Shown here in pieces: positions 1 to 10,318 of a DNA stretch of 64,000 bases. The notes beneath the pieces were generated by a model. It was not told where the DNA came from. It made no database searches and saw only the letters and a list, made by a program, of their open reading frames with translations. Each line of letters starts with the position of its first letter. The first letter of the stretch is position 1. A program made the translations under genes and the position numbers. The stretch is from NCBI GenBank assembly GCA_947623455.1, contig OX392545.1, positions 25,619,001 through 25,683,000 of the forward strand, given 5' to 3'. Source of the DNA: Mimachlamys varia (Eukaryota > Mollusca > Bivalvia > Pectinida > Pectinidae).

Positions 1-128
1 AACATTGTCCAATGAGAGTCTTTTAAGCTTGCTTTGCTTCGGATATCATGGAGAATATCCCTGGATCAAGTTTATCTGAATTGCATATTGTTTACCTTTA
101 TTGAGATGTATTTTTGTTTTTTTTTCAG

Positions 129-234
129 AAAATGTAGACTTCATAGCACTGGTGTTATTCCTAATCCAGTCCCTGTGTACCTATGTGATTTAGTTACACT
201 TCCAGGAGAAAGCAAGGCATTTTCATTCACCTAA
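129..234 (+). CDS. possible terminal coding exon, unknown gene
   Basis: A long pyrimidine run ending in CAG at 126-128 looks like a good 3' splice site. It is followed by 34 open codons to a TAA at 232-234. The residues end in ...LPGESKAFSFT and match no family I recognise. No partner exon is visible in the 128 bases to the left, so the gene would begin outside the window. It could equally be a chance open frame behind a T-rich tract. Confidence 0.25.
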
Positions 235-644
235 GAAAAAAAATATTGTCACCATATAGTTTCCAAATTTTCACATATATACATATCCAAAATAGACAAT
301 AGACAGCTATACGAATACTTAGCAAATTTATATTGACCCAAGATATGTTTGTAGAACACTAAACTTTAATCTTCATATAGATATTGACCCTTACCTAAAG
401 AGAAGTAATGACCTTGACATTTCTCTTGACAAAGTGTTTATCTTGTAAAATTAAGACAAATTTTATCAGAAAATTACAAATGAAAGGCACAGGTCATGAT
501 CAGTCAGTATAAAAATGAATACAAATCATACAACAAATTTAAGATATATACAGTACATTTTACAGAGACAACTTTTTGAGATATTGCACTAAACTGAGGG
601 TATTTATGAAGCCAACACTTAACTAGAACACTGATACATCAGAA
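235..644. other. AT-rich non-coding stretch
   Basis: No convincing exon or repeat is visible on either strand. Confidence 0.5.
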
Positions 645-1120
645 AGGGCCCCGCAATATGTCTGATGCTCCAATGAATATTGGTATTTTAGAGTTATAGT
701 ACAGTGATGTTAAATTTGTAAGTGTTAGAAAACAATTATAAATTAAAACAAAAAGCTTCAGCAATAATTAAGAAAAGTTTTTGTAAGTTTTTAATCATGT
801 CAAAGTATTTTGTTTCCATTAGCGTTTAACTGTGTGGAATTGTCACATTCTTTTATCTAAGGAAAAAGAAAAAATCTGAAAAGAAATATCAAGACACAAT
901 GAATTGAATATTGTCTAATGATTCATAGTAAATATTCTTTCTTACCCATCACATAAGATCTACAAATATTTGTTTATGGTCGCTGTAGTATGTCCATAGT
1001 TGAATCACCTTGACCGTTGACCTTTGAACTTGTGACCTTGAACTATGAGTTTGATCATTGTCAGTTAACTCTTGGTTTATTTGTTCACTACTTTGCATAA
1101 TCGATTAGTGAACAGTTAAA

Positions 1121-1474
1121 AACAGCAAAGATTCAGTATTTTCATGTTAATGTTAAAATCCAATATGGCCGCCTAACAGCCATTTTGAATCCGATTTGCA
1201 TGAAATACTACACATGTGATCTAGAGGATGAATGAGGAATCATCAGTTCCAATTTGATACAAATCCTTCATCTCCTGGAAACATTTTTGTGCAGAAGAAA
1301 CAGCAAAGATTCAGTATTTTCATGTTAATGTCAAAATCCAATATAGCCGCCTAACAGCCATTTTGAATCCGATTTGCATGAACTACTACACATGTGATCT
1401 AGGATGCATGAGGAATCATCAGTTCCAATTTGATACAAATCCTTCATCTCCTGCAAACATTTTTGTGCAGAAGA
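1121..1474 (+). repeat. direct tandem duplication, 178-bp unit
   Basis: Two copies, 1121-1298 and 1299-1474, differ by a few substitutions and a short deletion. Both begin AACAGCAAAGATTCAG and end TTTTTGTGCAGAAG. The unit contains AATATGGCCGCC-type sequence. Confidence 0.9.
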
Positions 1475-1479
1475 CAAAC

Positions 1480-3349
1480 AAGAGGCCCAATGGGCCTGCA
1501 TCGCTCACCTGGTATCAATCTCTGACTTATATTATAGTGTAACCCTAAAGTCCCCTTAAATTTTTACTGTAAGACATTACGAAGAACATGTTAAGATTTA
1601 AACATATTTTACCCCTGTGACCTTATAAGACAACATCATTTTCATTTTCAATTTTGTTTCGCTTCATCCCAGGACGTTACCAGCCAAATATCATGTCTTT
1701 AGGCATTTGGGTTTACCAGAAGAAGTCACTCAAAGCTTTTAACTGATTTGACCACTGTGACCTTTAATATGGGTCAAGCTCATTTTTCTTCTCGAAGTTT
1801 GTCAAGCTTCATACAAGGAACCTTTCAGCCAAATATCATGCTACTAAGGTTTTTGGTATTTCAGAAGAAGTCGTTTAAAGGTTTTAACAGATTTGACCCC
1901 TGTGACCTTGAATATAGGTCAAGGTCATTTTTTTTTGCAAACTTTGTCGGGCTTCATCCAAGGAACTTTTCAACCAAATATCACGCTTCTAGGGCTTTTG
2001 GTATTTCAGAAGAAGTTGTTTAAAGGTCTTAACAGATTTGACTCCTGTGACCTTGAATATAAGTCAAGGTCATTTCTTTTCGCAAACTTTGTCAGGCTTC
2101 ATCCAAGGGACATTTCAGCCAAATACCATGCTTCTAGGACTTTTGATACTTCAGACGAAGTCGTTTAAAGGTTGTAACAGATTTGACCCCTGTGACCTTA
2201 AATATAAGTTAAGGTCATTTCTTTTCGCAAACTTTGTCGGGCTTCATTCAAGGAACATTTCAGTAAAATATCATGCTTCTAGGACTTTTGGTATTTCAGA
2301 AGAAGTCGTTTAAAGGTTTTATCAGATTTGACCCCTGTGACCTTGAATATAAGTCAAGGTCTTTTCTTTTCGCAAACTTTGTCGGCTTCATCCAAGGAAC
2401 CTTTCAGCCAAATACCATGCTTCTAGGTCTTTTGGTACTTTAGAAGAAGTTGTTTAAATGTTTTAACAGATTTGACCCCTGTGACCTTGAATATAAGTCA
2501 AGGTCATTTCTTTTCGCAAACTTTGTCGGCTTCATCCAAGGAACCTTTCAGCCAAATACCATGCTTCTAGGTCTTTTGGTACTTTAGAAGAAGTCGTTTA
2601 AATGTTTTAACAGATTTGACCCCTGTGACCTTGAATATAAGTCAAGGTCATTTCTTTTCGCAAACTTTGTCGGGCTTCATCCAAGGAACCTTTCTGCCAA
2701 ATATCATGCTTCTAGGACTTTTGGTACTTCAGAAGAAGTCGTTTAAAGGTTTTAACAGATTTGACCCCTGTGACCTTGAATATGAGTCAAGGTCATTTCT
2801 TTTCGCAAACTTTGTCGGGCTTCATCCAAGGAACCTTTCCACCAAATATCATGCTTCTAGGGCTTTTGGTACTTTAGAAGAAGTCGTTTAAAGGTTTTTA
2901 CAGATTTGACCCCTGCGACCTTGAATATAGGTCAAGGTCATTTCTTTTCGCAAACTTTGTCGGGTTTCATCAAAGAAACATTTCAGCCAAATATCATACT
3001 TCTAGGGATTTTGGTATTTCAGAAGAAGTTGTTTAAAGGTTAAAATAGATTTAACCTCACTGTGACCTTGAATACGGGTCAAGGTCGTTTCTTTTCGCAA
3101 ACTTTATTCAGCTTCATCCAAGGAAGCTACCGGTCAAATATGAGGTCTCTATGCCTGATTTTTTTTCGCAATCTTTGTTCAGCTCCTTCCAAGAAAGCTA
3201 CCAGCCAAATTTCATGTCACTAGGCCTTTCAGTATTTTGGAAGAAGTCATTTAAAGGAAAAAGTTGACGGACGCAGAACCGACGGACGGACGGACGGCGG
3301 ACGTTGCACCATCACATAAGCTCACTTGGCCCTTCGGGCCAGGTGAGCT
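1480..3349 (+). mobile_element. interspersed element with hairpin ends
   Basis: The left end is a short palindrome (AGGCCCAATGGGCCT) followed by GCTCACCTGG. The right end is GGCCCTTCGGGCC followed by AGGTGAGC, so the two ends are inverted and each can fold. Between them lies the 145-bp array. A related left end occurs inverted at 17352 and 25985, so this is a dispersed family. No coding capacity. Confidence 0.6.
1758..3240 (+). repeat. 145-bp tandem array, about 10 units
   Basis: Unit starts (TGACCTTGA) fall at 1903, 2048, 2193, 2338, 2482, 2626, 2771, 2916 and 3063, with a diverged unit at 1758 and decayed units after 3100. Most units carry TGACCTTGA, a 7-nt spacer and TCAAGGTCA. The period is not a multiple of three, and the short overlapping open frames across the units are by-products of the repeat. 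Confidence 0.95.
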
Positions 3350-3391
3350 AAAAACGGACAGACGGACAGACAGACAGACAGACAGACGGAC
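3265..3391. repeat. GACG and GACA microsatellites
   Basis: GACG-type repeats lie at about 3265-3301 and GACA/GACG repeats at about 3355-3391, on either side of the 3327-3341 hairpin at the element's right end. Confidence 0.85.
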
Positions 3392-3442
3392 AACCTGATT
3401 ACTATAGGGCACCCGCATCTCTCGATGCGGGGCCCTAATTAC

Positions 3443-3527
3443 CTTGTTCAGCTTTTTGTGTCCTTCATTCTCTTGCATCCCAGCAGAAGATACTCTTGTT
3501 TCCAAAGACTTGGTCCAATCATAAAAC
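3443..3527 (-). CDS. internal exon, Mutator-like transposase domain
   Basis: On the minus strand the acceptor CTTTCTACAG precedes 3527 and the donor GTAATT starts at 3442. The exon is 85 nt: one base completing a codon from the upstream exon plus 28 codons, ending in phase 0. It contains SSAGMQENEGHKKL, which resembles the GSSGxMExxGA segment of the Mutator-like transposase domain found in many animal genes (recalled similarity, not searched). With the exon at 4025-4109 the reading phase joins exactly (AG+G = Arg). The next exon must lie left of the repeat element ending at 3436 and I do not find it in the window. Confidence 0.5.
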
Positions 3528-4024
3528 CTGTAGAAAGTCATAATGTTATATATAGAGTTGCAAATAATTTATGAATTTCCATTTTCTCCTTTTTCATACA
3601 AAACAAAATATGAAAAAATATGTGGTATTGATCAAGAGTAGGCAAAATTATCAAATACCCTTACCCTACCACTTGACATTGACTAATATAAACTGGCTGC
3701 TGTGTAATAAGAATTCCTGTCTTATATATAGCCAAGTTCTAAGAACTTATACCTTACCTTTAAACAAACCGACAATTGTTTAAACAACAGACTAATAGTT
3801 TTGGTCCCAGTGACTTTGGGTTTAGACAGCTGGTTTAACTGTATATAGTTGAATTAAAATAAAATGTTTTTCACACAGTCTCATGGTAATAAGAGTAAAC
3901 TTAGAGTGAATGGACTGGTACAAGTCAGTTTTATAGATACGCAAAATGATCTATATACAATTTTGACTAACTCTACAAACCTGTCCAATTAACATTGCAT
4001 TAATGTTTTGAAACAGTCTCGGAC

Positions 4025-4109
4025 CTTCCAAGATGATACTGGCACACACTACAGCTTCTTGTTCTCAAGTCAAAGTCCACAATCTTTCCATTGTTGACAC
4101 CAATTAGAC
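4025..4109 (-). CDS. internal exon, Mutator-like transposase domain
   Basis: The minus-strand acceptor (ATAAAATTTCAG) precedes 4109. The proposed donor at 4024 is GTCCGA, which is weak beyond the GT. The exon is 85 nt: two bases, 27 codons, two bases. It reads ...GVNNGKIVDFDL..RSCSVCQ, matching the pattern of a VxxGKVxDxEV strand followed by CxxC known near the start of Mutator-like transposase domains. Phase agrees with the exon at 3443-3527. Whether this is a host gene, an intron-bearing transposon or a relic cannot be told here. Confidence 0.45.
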
Positions 4110-4559
4110 CTGAAATTTTATCAATATAAGTTAACGTTATCTCCCTTTATTTTGTTAACTCCAGGACTCCAACAACTAAAACTACCCCTTATCAGTCACA
4201 GTGACATGTTACAATAAAAATGTATTGATAAAATCATAAAGAGTATTCATAAACACAGTCTCCCCGCCATTTTATACTTGTAAACATTTTATGCATATCT
4301 GCAATAAAATTCAACTTTAAGAAAATATATGTATTGAAGCCAATAATTGAATATCTCGCATATTTTTTTTAGACTTAAACTTTTATTGTAACTCATCCCT
4401 CTGCTTTCAAAATATATTGCATATCAGATATATATAGTTAGAACACTTCAGCATTAAAACTGCAGACCTGAGTTGGGTCAGACTAAGCTTGTTCTAATAT
4501 ACAAAACAAAATGTTTATATATTCATTTAATAGAACAGCACCGGTGTAGCATGGTATTT

Positions 4560-5295
4560 TGAATCATGGTGAAATGACCCCGGGGTCAAAATACTATTAT
4601 GGTAAAATGACCCCCCACCCCCTTTACAACTGTCACTATAATATGCTTTTCCATATATAATTTCACATGTTTTTGTTAGAACTATGTTGTATCAATAAAA
4701 ACAGTGCAAATTTGGATGGGAAAGTTAACAAAAGAGCAAAATATAGGTGAATGTTTAAGGATGGGGGGGGGGGGGGATGGTCACTGTACTATGGCCATGG
4801 TGAAGTAAAGCCTTTTTTAAAGATTTTTTTGGTAAGTGAATTTTTTTTTTATTTAATCTTTTTCAGTTACCTTCAATTTAACAGCACAATTGGTTAGGGG
4901 GAGGGGGGTCATTTAACCATGGCCATGGTAAAATGACCCCCCCACCTCCCATGTCAACAAAATTGATTTTTTTAGTAAATCTTTTATAAGTTTACTTCAT
5001 TCATTATATTCTTTAAATCAAAAATCATTAAAATTTGTTTTGGATAGGTGATTTTTATGTGAGTCATGTAGGGATGGGGGGGTTCAATTTACCATGGTGG
5101 AGTGAAACCTTATACATTATTTTGGCAATTGACTTTTTCCATTAAATCTTCATCAGTTTACTTAAATTTATTTGTATATACATTACTATACACACGTACA
5201 TTATCAAACAGCAATAATGTTTTGGGATATATACCTTTAATATGTTCAAAAAACAAAATGCGGGAGGGGGGGGGGGGGTCGTTTTACCATGGCCA
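4560..5295. repeat. degenerate repeats, G-run plus ACCATGG palindromes
   Basis: Four or five diverged units about 130-190 bp apart each have a run of G (or of C, inverted), then a TCAYTTWACCATGG-like segment. Examples are at 4574-4615, 4765-4800, 4898-4945, 5072-5105 and 5264-5295. ACCATGGCCATGGT is a perfect palindrome at about 4916-4929. G runs reach 12 or more bases. No coding potential. Confidence 0.6.
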
Positions 5296-5949
5296 ATTTT
5301 ACACTTTTGGAAGGTTTAGATCTATTTTCGATAAAAATGTTCCCTCAGTCTTAAATGGTTGTAAATGCTAAGGTGTTGAAAGATTTCGATGTCGAAAAAG
5401 CGACCCTACCTAGATTTCTTACATCAAAAATCACATTTTTTATTTGAGGTATGAAAAAACGCTTGATACCATAGGAAAAATGGATATTTTTTTTTATTTT
5501 AGAAGCCGCCTAAATGTACACAAATGTAGCCCCACCCAGAAGTGTAAAATTAGACTGAACATCTAGTTTAGGTCCAAAACTAGTTTAAATTAGCTGTAAC
5601 AAATTTTCAGGTCCCTGTACATGTGATACATGTACATGTAGGCCTATACACAGATACATGTAGCTGCGCTCTCCATCACGCATAGTATATTATTAGTTTG
5701 TTACCTACCTACATAAAGCTATATAGACAGCTGATAGATACACTGTTGAATCGGTGTCAAAACTTTAGTTTGAAGTTCTTTTTCCTGTGGGGTCTAAGCT
5801 GCTGACACACACTGCTCGGACATGTTATGTACGTAATGGTAACTTGCATTGCCATACCGTAAATTATCTCGCCAACAAAACCTCAGATTTACATTTTGCA
5901 GATGGTTTTCCCGAAAAGTACTGTCAACTCAATGCAACCACTTCGTCCG
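5296..5949. other. no gene seen
   Basis: AT-rich. It would be intron of the minus-strand gene if the first exon at about 6093 is real. No recognisable element. Confidence 0.4.
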
Positions 5950-6093
5950 TCAAACCATGGTCTTGGTCTTCTTTGATTGATGTCGTGTTTCTTTTTGTTG
6001 ATCAGATGCACCTGTTCCGATCTTTTTAATAGTCTCTTTGTTGGCTAGTCTTCCTTTGAGCCTGATGCGACTCTGGTTTCGTCTGGCTGCCAT
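5950..6093 (-). CDS. candidate first exon of the minus-strand gene
   Basis: An ATG at 6093-6091 (minus) opens 47 codons to a TGA at 5952-5950. The peptide is basic and starts MAARRNQSRIRLKGRLANK, like the Lys/Arg-rich N-termini of transposase-derived proteins. Inside it, AACAG followed by GTGCAT near 6015 is a possible donor that leaves one base, which joins in phase to the exon starting at 4109 (G+GT = Gly). The alternative donor at the ATG near the end would be phase 0 and would need another exon. The ATG sits in an AAATATGGC context resembling a YY1 site. The opposite-strand open frame (5787-6029) looks like a shadow. Confidence 0.35.
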   Translation of the reverse strand: MAARRNQSRIRLKGRLANKETIKKIGTGASDQQKETRHQSKKTKTMV

Positions 6094-6588
6094 ATTTGTT
6101 TAATGTTTACCGCGGCTACGTATACCTGATCATGACAGTCATGTGCTTCCGGTTTTATTTTTATACGAAGAATCACATGACTTTCCGAAACACGTCACCA
6201 TTACTTGTTCCCGCGTTCAATGTCGATTCGCAAAAAAAAATAAGAAATGCTTTTTCAATATTGAAAACGATAATAAAAATATAACTTAAGCATCAGTATG
6301 TTAAAGAATAAATGCTGATATGAATAAAATAGGTTGTTGCTCAAAAGTCCAAACAATTAAGGTTTTAAAAAATGTAGAAAATGTTTGATTTCGTACCATG
6401 TTGATATTCCTATAATTAGTCGAATGGCGGCCGTGAAATTGAGCAGAAATGGGCCAAATTTAGCGGGAAATGCCGTTTTAAGGTACTTTCTGGTTATTTA
6501 ACACAACCGAGACCTTGATTTTTGTTCTTAGAATAACATTTGCCTTCAGAAAATGTATTTCATTTGGAAATTGGTCCAAACACGAGCT
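6094..6588 (-). promoter_or_regulatory. possible promoter side of the minus-strand gene
   Basis: The stretch just upstream of the candidate ATG is richer in CpG than its surroundings. It contains CTTCCGG near 6149 (ETS-like), a second TTTCCG near 6182 and TAGCGGGAAAT near 6460 (E2F-like). No clear TATA box. Motif matches this short are weak evidence. Confidence 0.25.
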
Positions 6589-7550
6589 AATTATTATTAT
6601 TATGTAAGATTATGTTTTAATTATTATTATTATTATTATTATTCTTGTTTCTTCCACTTTCTTCCGCCGCGGAGGTTTCCGACCGTTTTCTCAAAAACTA
6701 CTGGACGGATCTTCACGAAACTTCACACACATACTCATTAGGGGCGGGGTGTGTGAAAACGGGTTGTTTTTTCGCGACCGGAAGTCCAAGATGGCCGCCA
6801 GAGCTAATTTCCGGTTTTCAAAATTCAGTCTCCGATTTCAGTAAAAATTGGTACATGGGTGTTTTAAGGGATGCTGAATAACATGGTAACATTTTCGTAA
6901 AGTTTGGTTGCCACCGAAACGAAAATGGAGGCCTCTGATTGGTCGAAATTTATATATTGTCCGATTTCAATGAAATTTAATATATATGTGTAGTATTACA
7001 CCAACAACATTGTCGTCACATCCGTTTCATGATTCGTCAACATGGCCGCTATTTCCTGGCTTCTGATTGGTCGAAATTTATGTATTGTCCGATTTCAATG
7101 AAATTTAATATATTTGTGTAGTATTACACCAACAACATTGTCGTAACCTCCGTTTCGTGATTCGTCAACATGGCCGCTATTTCCTGGCTTCTGATTGGTC
7201 GAAATTTATATATTGTCCGATTTCAATGAAATTTTATATATAACTGTAGTAGGACACCACGGACATTGTCGTAACCTCCGTTTCGTGATTCGTCAACATG
7301 GCCGCTATTTCCTGGCTTCTGATTGGTCGAAATTTATATATTGTCCGATTTCAATGAAATTTTATATATAACTGTAGTAGGACACCACGGACATTGTCGT
7401 AACCTCCGTTTCCTAATTCGTCAACATGACCGCTGATATATGGGGTGTCAGCTATATTTCCATTGTGAGTTCATTGGGCTCATCAGTTCCGACCAAAGGG
7501 GTAGTTTGGGGGACATCTGTAATGGTACCCCATTACAATAAGCACTTGTT
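6589..7550 (+). mobile_element. interspersed repeat with ATT microsatellite head
   Basis: It begins with two ATT runs (6589-6603, 6620-6642), then TTCTTCCACTTTCTTCCGCC and a segment with TGGACGGATCTTCACGAAAC, continues through the 128-bp array, and ends near CCCATTACAATAAGCACTTG (about 7527-7546). I recognise the head and tail as sequence common in mollusc genomes, from memory only. No open frame of note. Confidence 0.55.
6913..7440 (+). repeat. 128-bp tandem array, about four units
   Basis: CATGG or CATGA of successive units falls at 7041, 7169, 7297 and 7425, exactly 128 bp apart. Each unit carries TTCTGATTGGTCGAAATT, with an inverted CCAAT box, and CAACATGGCCGCT. Units 3 and 4 are almost identical; the first is more diverged. 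Confidence 0.95.
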
Positions 7551-8466
7551 ATGTTAGAACTCCATTGCTAAGTGCCTGAAGGCCATTCAACACAGGATTG
7601 GTTTATACGGCCGACAAATGATCGACAAACCCAAAAGGTTAAAAACATCAAACAAACTTGAGGATAAAATTCAATATCAATGTAAACATTGAAAGTTGAT
7701 AGAGTGACTAATATCTAATAAAAACAGCTTTCAAATAGTTTAAAATTGTAGAGACGATTATTTTAATAATGTCAATGACATGAAACATTATAAATTTTGT
7801 TTCGAGCTGACTGAAAGAAGAATCTATAGGATTGGAATAAAAACAATGTTTATCTTGAATCACACACTACTTAATGTTATCTACGCTAGTAGATCAGCAA
7901 AGCCAGACCGTCACGTAAACCGTCCAAAGTTTGTTAGTCGTTCAATATAGCAGGTATTTTGCAGGTATGTTAAGACTATTTGGGTTACTGAATAAAAGAA
8001 TACTAGTTTGTGATGGAAAATAATGCTTAGGTGATGTTAAAGCACCTCTTTAATAAGATATGTGTGTTAACTGAGCGTGACATGTGTAATAATGGGGGGG
8101 GGGGGGGGCTCCATCAGCAGAATGATATTTGATTTTATTGTTTTAAAAATGTGGTTTAGACTGATCGGTTTGGAGTGCCTAAGACCTATAGAATATTAAT
8201 ACAGCACATAATAAAGTTACACTTTTTTTCATAATAAAGTAGTAAGGTTTTTAATTTTCGAAAATATGAAGATTTGTCTACCCTCAGCAAATGACTGCTT
8301 CAGGTTTACAAACCTTCATATCACCGTACCAAAAGGTCCATAAATGTAATGTAAATATCGACCAAGATACATGTACTATCGTGTGGTATACTTAACTGTT
8401 TATATTGCACACACTAGTGTATGGCTAACGACTTGTGCGATATATATAAAAAAAAACACACAAAAA
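7551..8466. other. no gene seen; G homopolymer
   Basis: Unremarkable AT-rich sequence except a G run of about 16 at 8093-8109. No exon-like stretch was found on either strand. Confidence 0.5.
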
Positions 8467-9085
8467 TCTGAGAATACCAAAGCTTCATCAAAACCATTAT
8501 CCGAACTCAAAATCAATTAAACTAGAGGCAAAATAGGAACAAAAGAAAGATATACATGGAGACTCTCGTAAAAGCACAAGAGAATAAGACCAGGTGAGAA
8601 CTGAGTATCATTGTCAATCACAACAAGTTAACACACTAATAAACATACTCAAAAACGTCCTTCTTCATATCACTTAAAGATACAGAATATTTCTCAATGA
8701 GACAGAGATGGCGACCATAAAACTTGCCTATAGTTCTGATCAACCTGCATCTCTCGAATCCTTGTGTTGTTTGTTTGTTTGTCAGCAGTCGACATCGATC
8801 ACGAAAATCACGGTACATAGAGCAAGCCCTAGAAAAGCAAATCAACTGCGACATGTAAACACCATAGGTTCGAGAAGCAGGGATACTACTATCAAGAAAT
8901 GGAAAGTTCACTATCGGAAAATTGAAATCATCACGTTTATAGTATAGTTTAGTAGTAAGCTGTCCATGTTGATCGTAATTTAAGTACATTGTAGATATCG
9001 AGGTAAGCAGTTGATGTAAAAGAGTCTGTTGTGTCCTTTATTTCAAGTTCAGAAGGGTATATACGATCGACGTGGTAAGCAAACT
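8467..9085 (-). pseudogene. YIDD-type reverse transcriptase relic
   Basis: The minus strand reads, from 9085 down, a segment with HVDRIYPSELEIKDTTD, then after a frameshift 117 open codons (8989-8636) with YDQHGQLTTKLY, FNFPIVNFPFLD, YGVYMSQL, a CRLLTNK block and KFYGRH. These are the thumb and C-terminal parts of a reverse transcriptase repeated through the window. The spacing of YxxxxL...RxC...F...GF resembles the Penelope-like RT C-terminus; that link is inference. The remainder down to 8467 is the decayed 3' tail. No catalytic YxDD remains here. It is 5'-truncated and not functional. Confidence 0.8.
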
Positions 9086-9260
9086 ACTTGTTTGTTTATA
9101 GACAACACATCGTTTTTATATCTGAAAGTGAAATGATAAGATTTGGCAAGTTTTTGCTACCTATTTTGATTAGCTCTTCAACAAATTCAGCGTCATAGAA
9201 AAACATTGTCATTCTATATGTATTTGTATCAATATTTATTTTATTCTATGTTGTAGTTTT

Positions 9261-10180
9261 TATTAGATGCGGATGTCGATGTTGGAATTGAAGATTGTGT
9301 TAGATGCGGATGTCGATGTTGGAATTGAAGATTGTGTTAGACGTGGATACTTTTTTTTGGAATTGAACATTTTGCTAGACGTGGATACTTTTGTTAGAAT
9401 TGAACATTGTGTTAGACGTGGATACTTTTGTTGGAATTGAAGATTGTGTTAGACGTGGATACTTTTGTTGGAATTGAACATTGTGTTAGACGTGGATACT
9501 TTTGTTGGAATTGAACATTGTGTTAGACGTGGATACTTTTGTTGGAATTGAACATTGTGTTAGACGTGGATACTTCTGTTGGAATTGAACATTGTGCAAG
9601 ACGTTGATACTTTTGTTGGAATTGAACATTGTGTTAGACGTGGATACTTTTGTTGGAATTGAACATTGTGTTAGACGTGGATACTTTTGTTGGAATTGAA
9701 CATTGTGTTAGACGTGGATACTTCTGTTGGAATTGAACTTTGTGTTAGACGTGGTTACTTTTGTTGGAATTGAACATTGTGTTAGACGTGGATACTTCTG
9801 TTGGAATTGAAATTTGTGCTAGACGTGGATACTTTTGTTGGAATTGAAATTTGTGATAGACGTGGATACTTTTGTTGGAATTGAACATTGTGATAGACGT
9901 GGATATTTTTGTTGGAATTGAACATTGTGTTAGACGTGGATACTTTTGTTGGATTTGAACATTATGCAAGACGTGTATATTTTTATTGGAATTGAACATT
10001 GTGCTAGACGTTGATACTTTTGTTGGAATTGAACATTGTGTTAGACGTGGATACTTTTGTTCGAATTGAACATTGCGTTAGACGTGGATACTTTTGTTGG
10101 AATTGAACATTGTGTTAGACGTGGATACTTTTGTTGGAATTGAAGATTTTACAGATTCGGATGCTGCTTTCGAAATGAAT
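9261..10180 (+). repeat. 37-bp minisatellite upstream of the TRIM-like gene
   Basis: About 24 units of GTTAGACGTGGATACTTTTG followed by TTGGAATTGAACATTGT, spaced 37 bp (for example GATACTTTTG at 9421 and 9458). The ends are diverged (TTAGATGCGGATGTCGATG at about 9264-9345; TTACAGATTCGGATGCTGC near 10148). The array ends about 140 bp before the TRIM-like start codon. It gives a low-complexity minus-strand open frame that is not a gene. Confidence 0.97.
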
Positions 10181-10318
10181 ATTGGGAACGGTAAATACAG
10201 CAAAGCATAGACAACCTATAAGAAAATGACCTAATGTTATCCAGAGGCACATTTTCCTCGTGTCTTATTATCGGCAGTTGGAATCGAAGGATCATTAACA
10301 TTGACGTGCACCTTAAAT
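10181..10318 (+). promoter_or_regulatory. 5' flank or UTR of the TRIM-like gene
   Basis: This is non-repetitive sequence between the minisatellite and the ATG. TTTTCCTCGTGTCTTATTAT followed by CGGCAG ending at 10276 resembles a 3' splice site, so the coding exon may be preceded by a spliced 5' UTR exon further left. No TATA box stands out. Confidence 0.3.

Larger units (their letters stand above)
645..3436 (+). mobile_element. Helentron/HINE-like non-autonomous element
   Basis: The segment is bounded by a perfect 11-bp inverted pair, AGGGCCCCGCA at 645-655 and TGCGGGGCCCT at 3426-3436. A hairpin (CCGCATC/GATGCGG) lies just inside the right end, followed by CTAA. The interior has a duplicated 178-bp block, an array of 145-bp units and GACG/GACA microsatellites. 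A tandem core of about 150 bp, a microsatellite and a 3' stem-loop is the known plan of bivalve pearl/HINE elements. The family assignment is inference. It may instead be two nested elements, with 1480-3349 inside 645-3436. Confidence 0.5.

Noticed and set aside
1748..2891. Series of 91-codon open frames in the 145-bp array
   Set aside because: They overlap, shift with each unit and reflect the repeat period, not a protein.
5787..6029. 80-codon plus-strand frame
   Set aside because: The minus strand offers a better first exon at the same place, and the plus frame has no recognisable feature.
9745..9999. 84-codon minus-strand frame in the 37-bp array
   Set aside because: Pure minisatellite translation.
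10301..10318. Start of the TRIM-like protein at a TTG at 10301
   Set aside because: A eukaryotic gene should start at ATG; the first in frame is at 10319, directly before the B-box.
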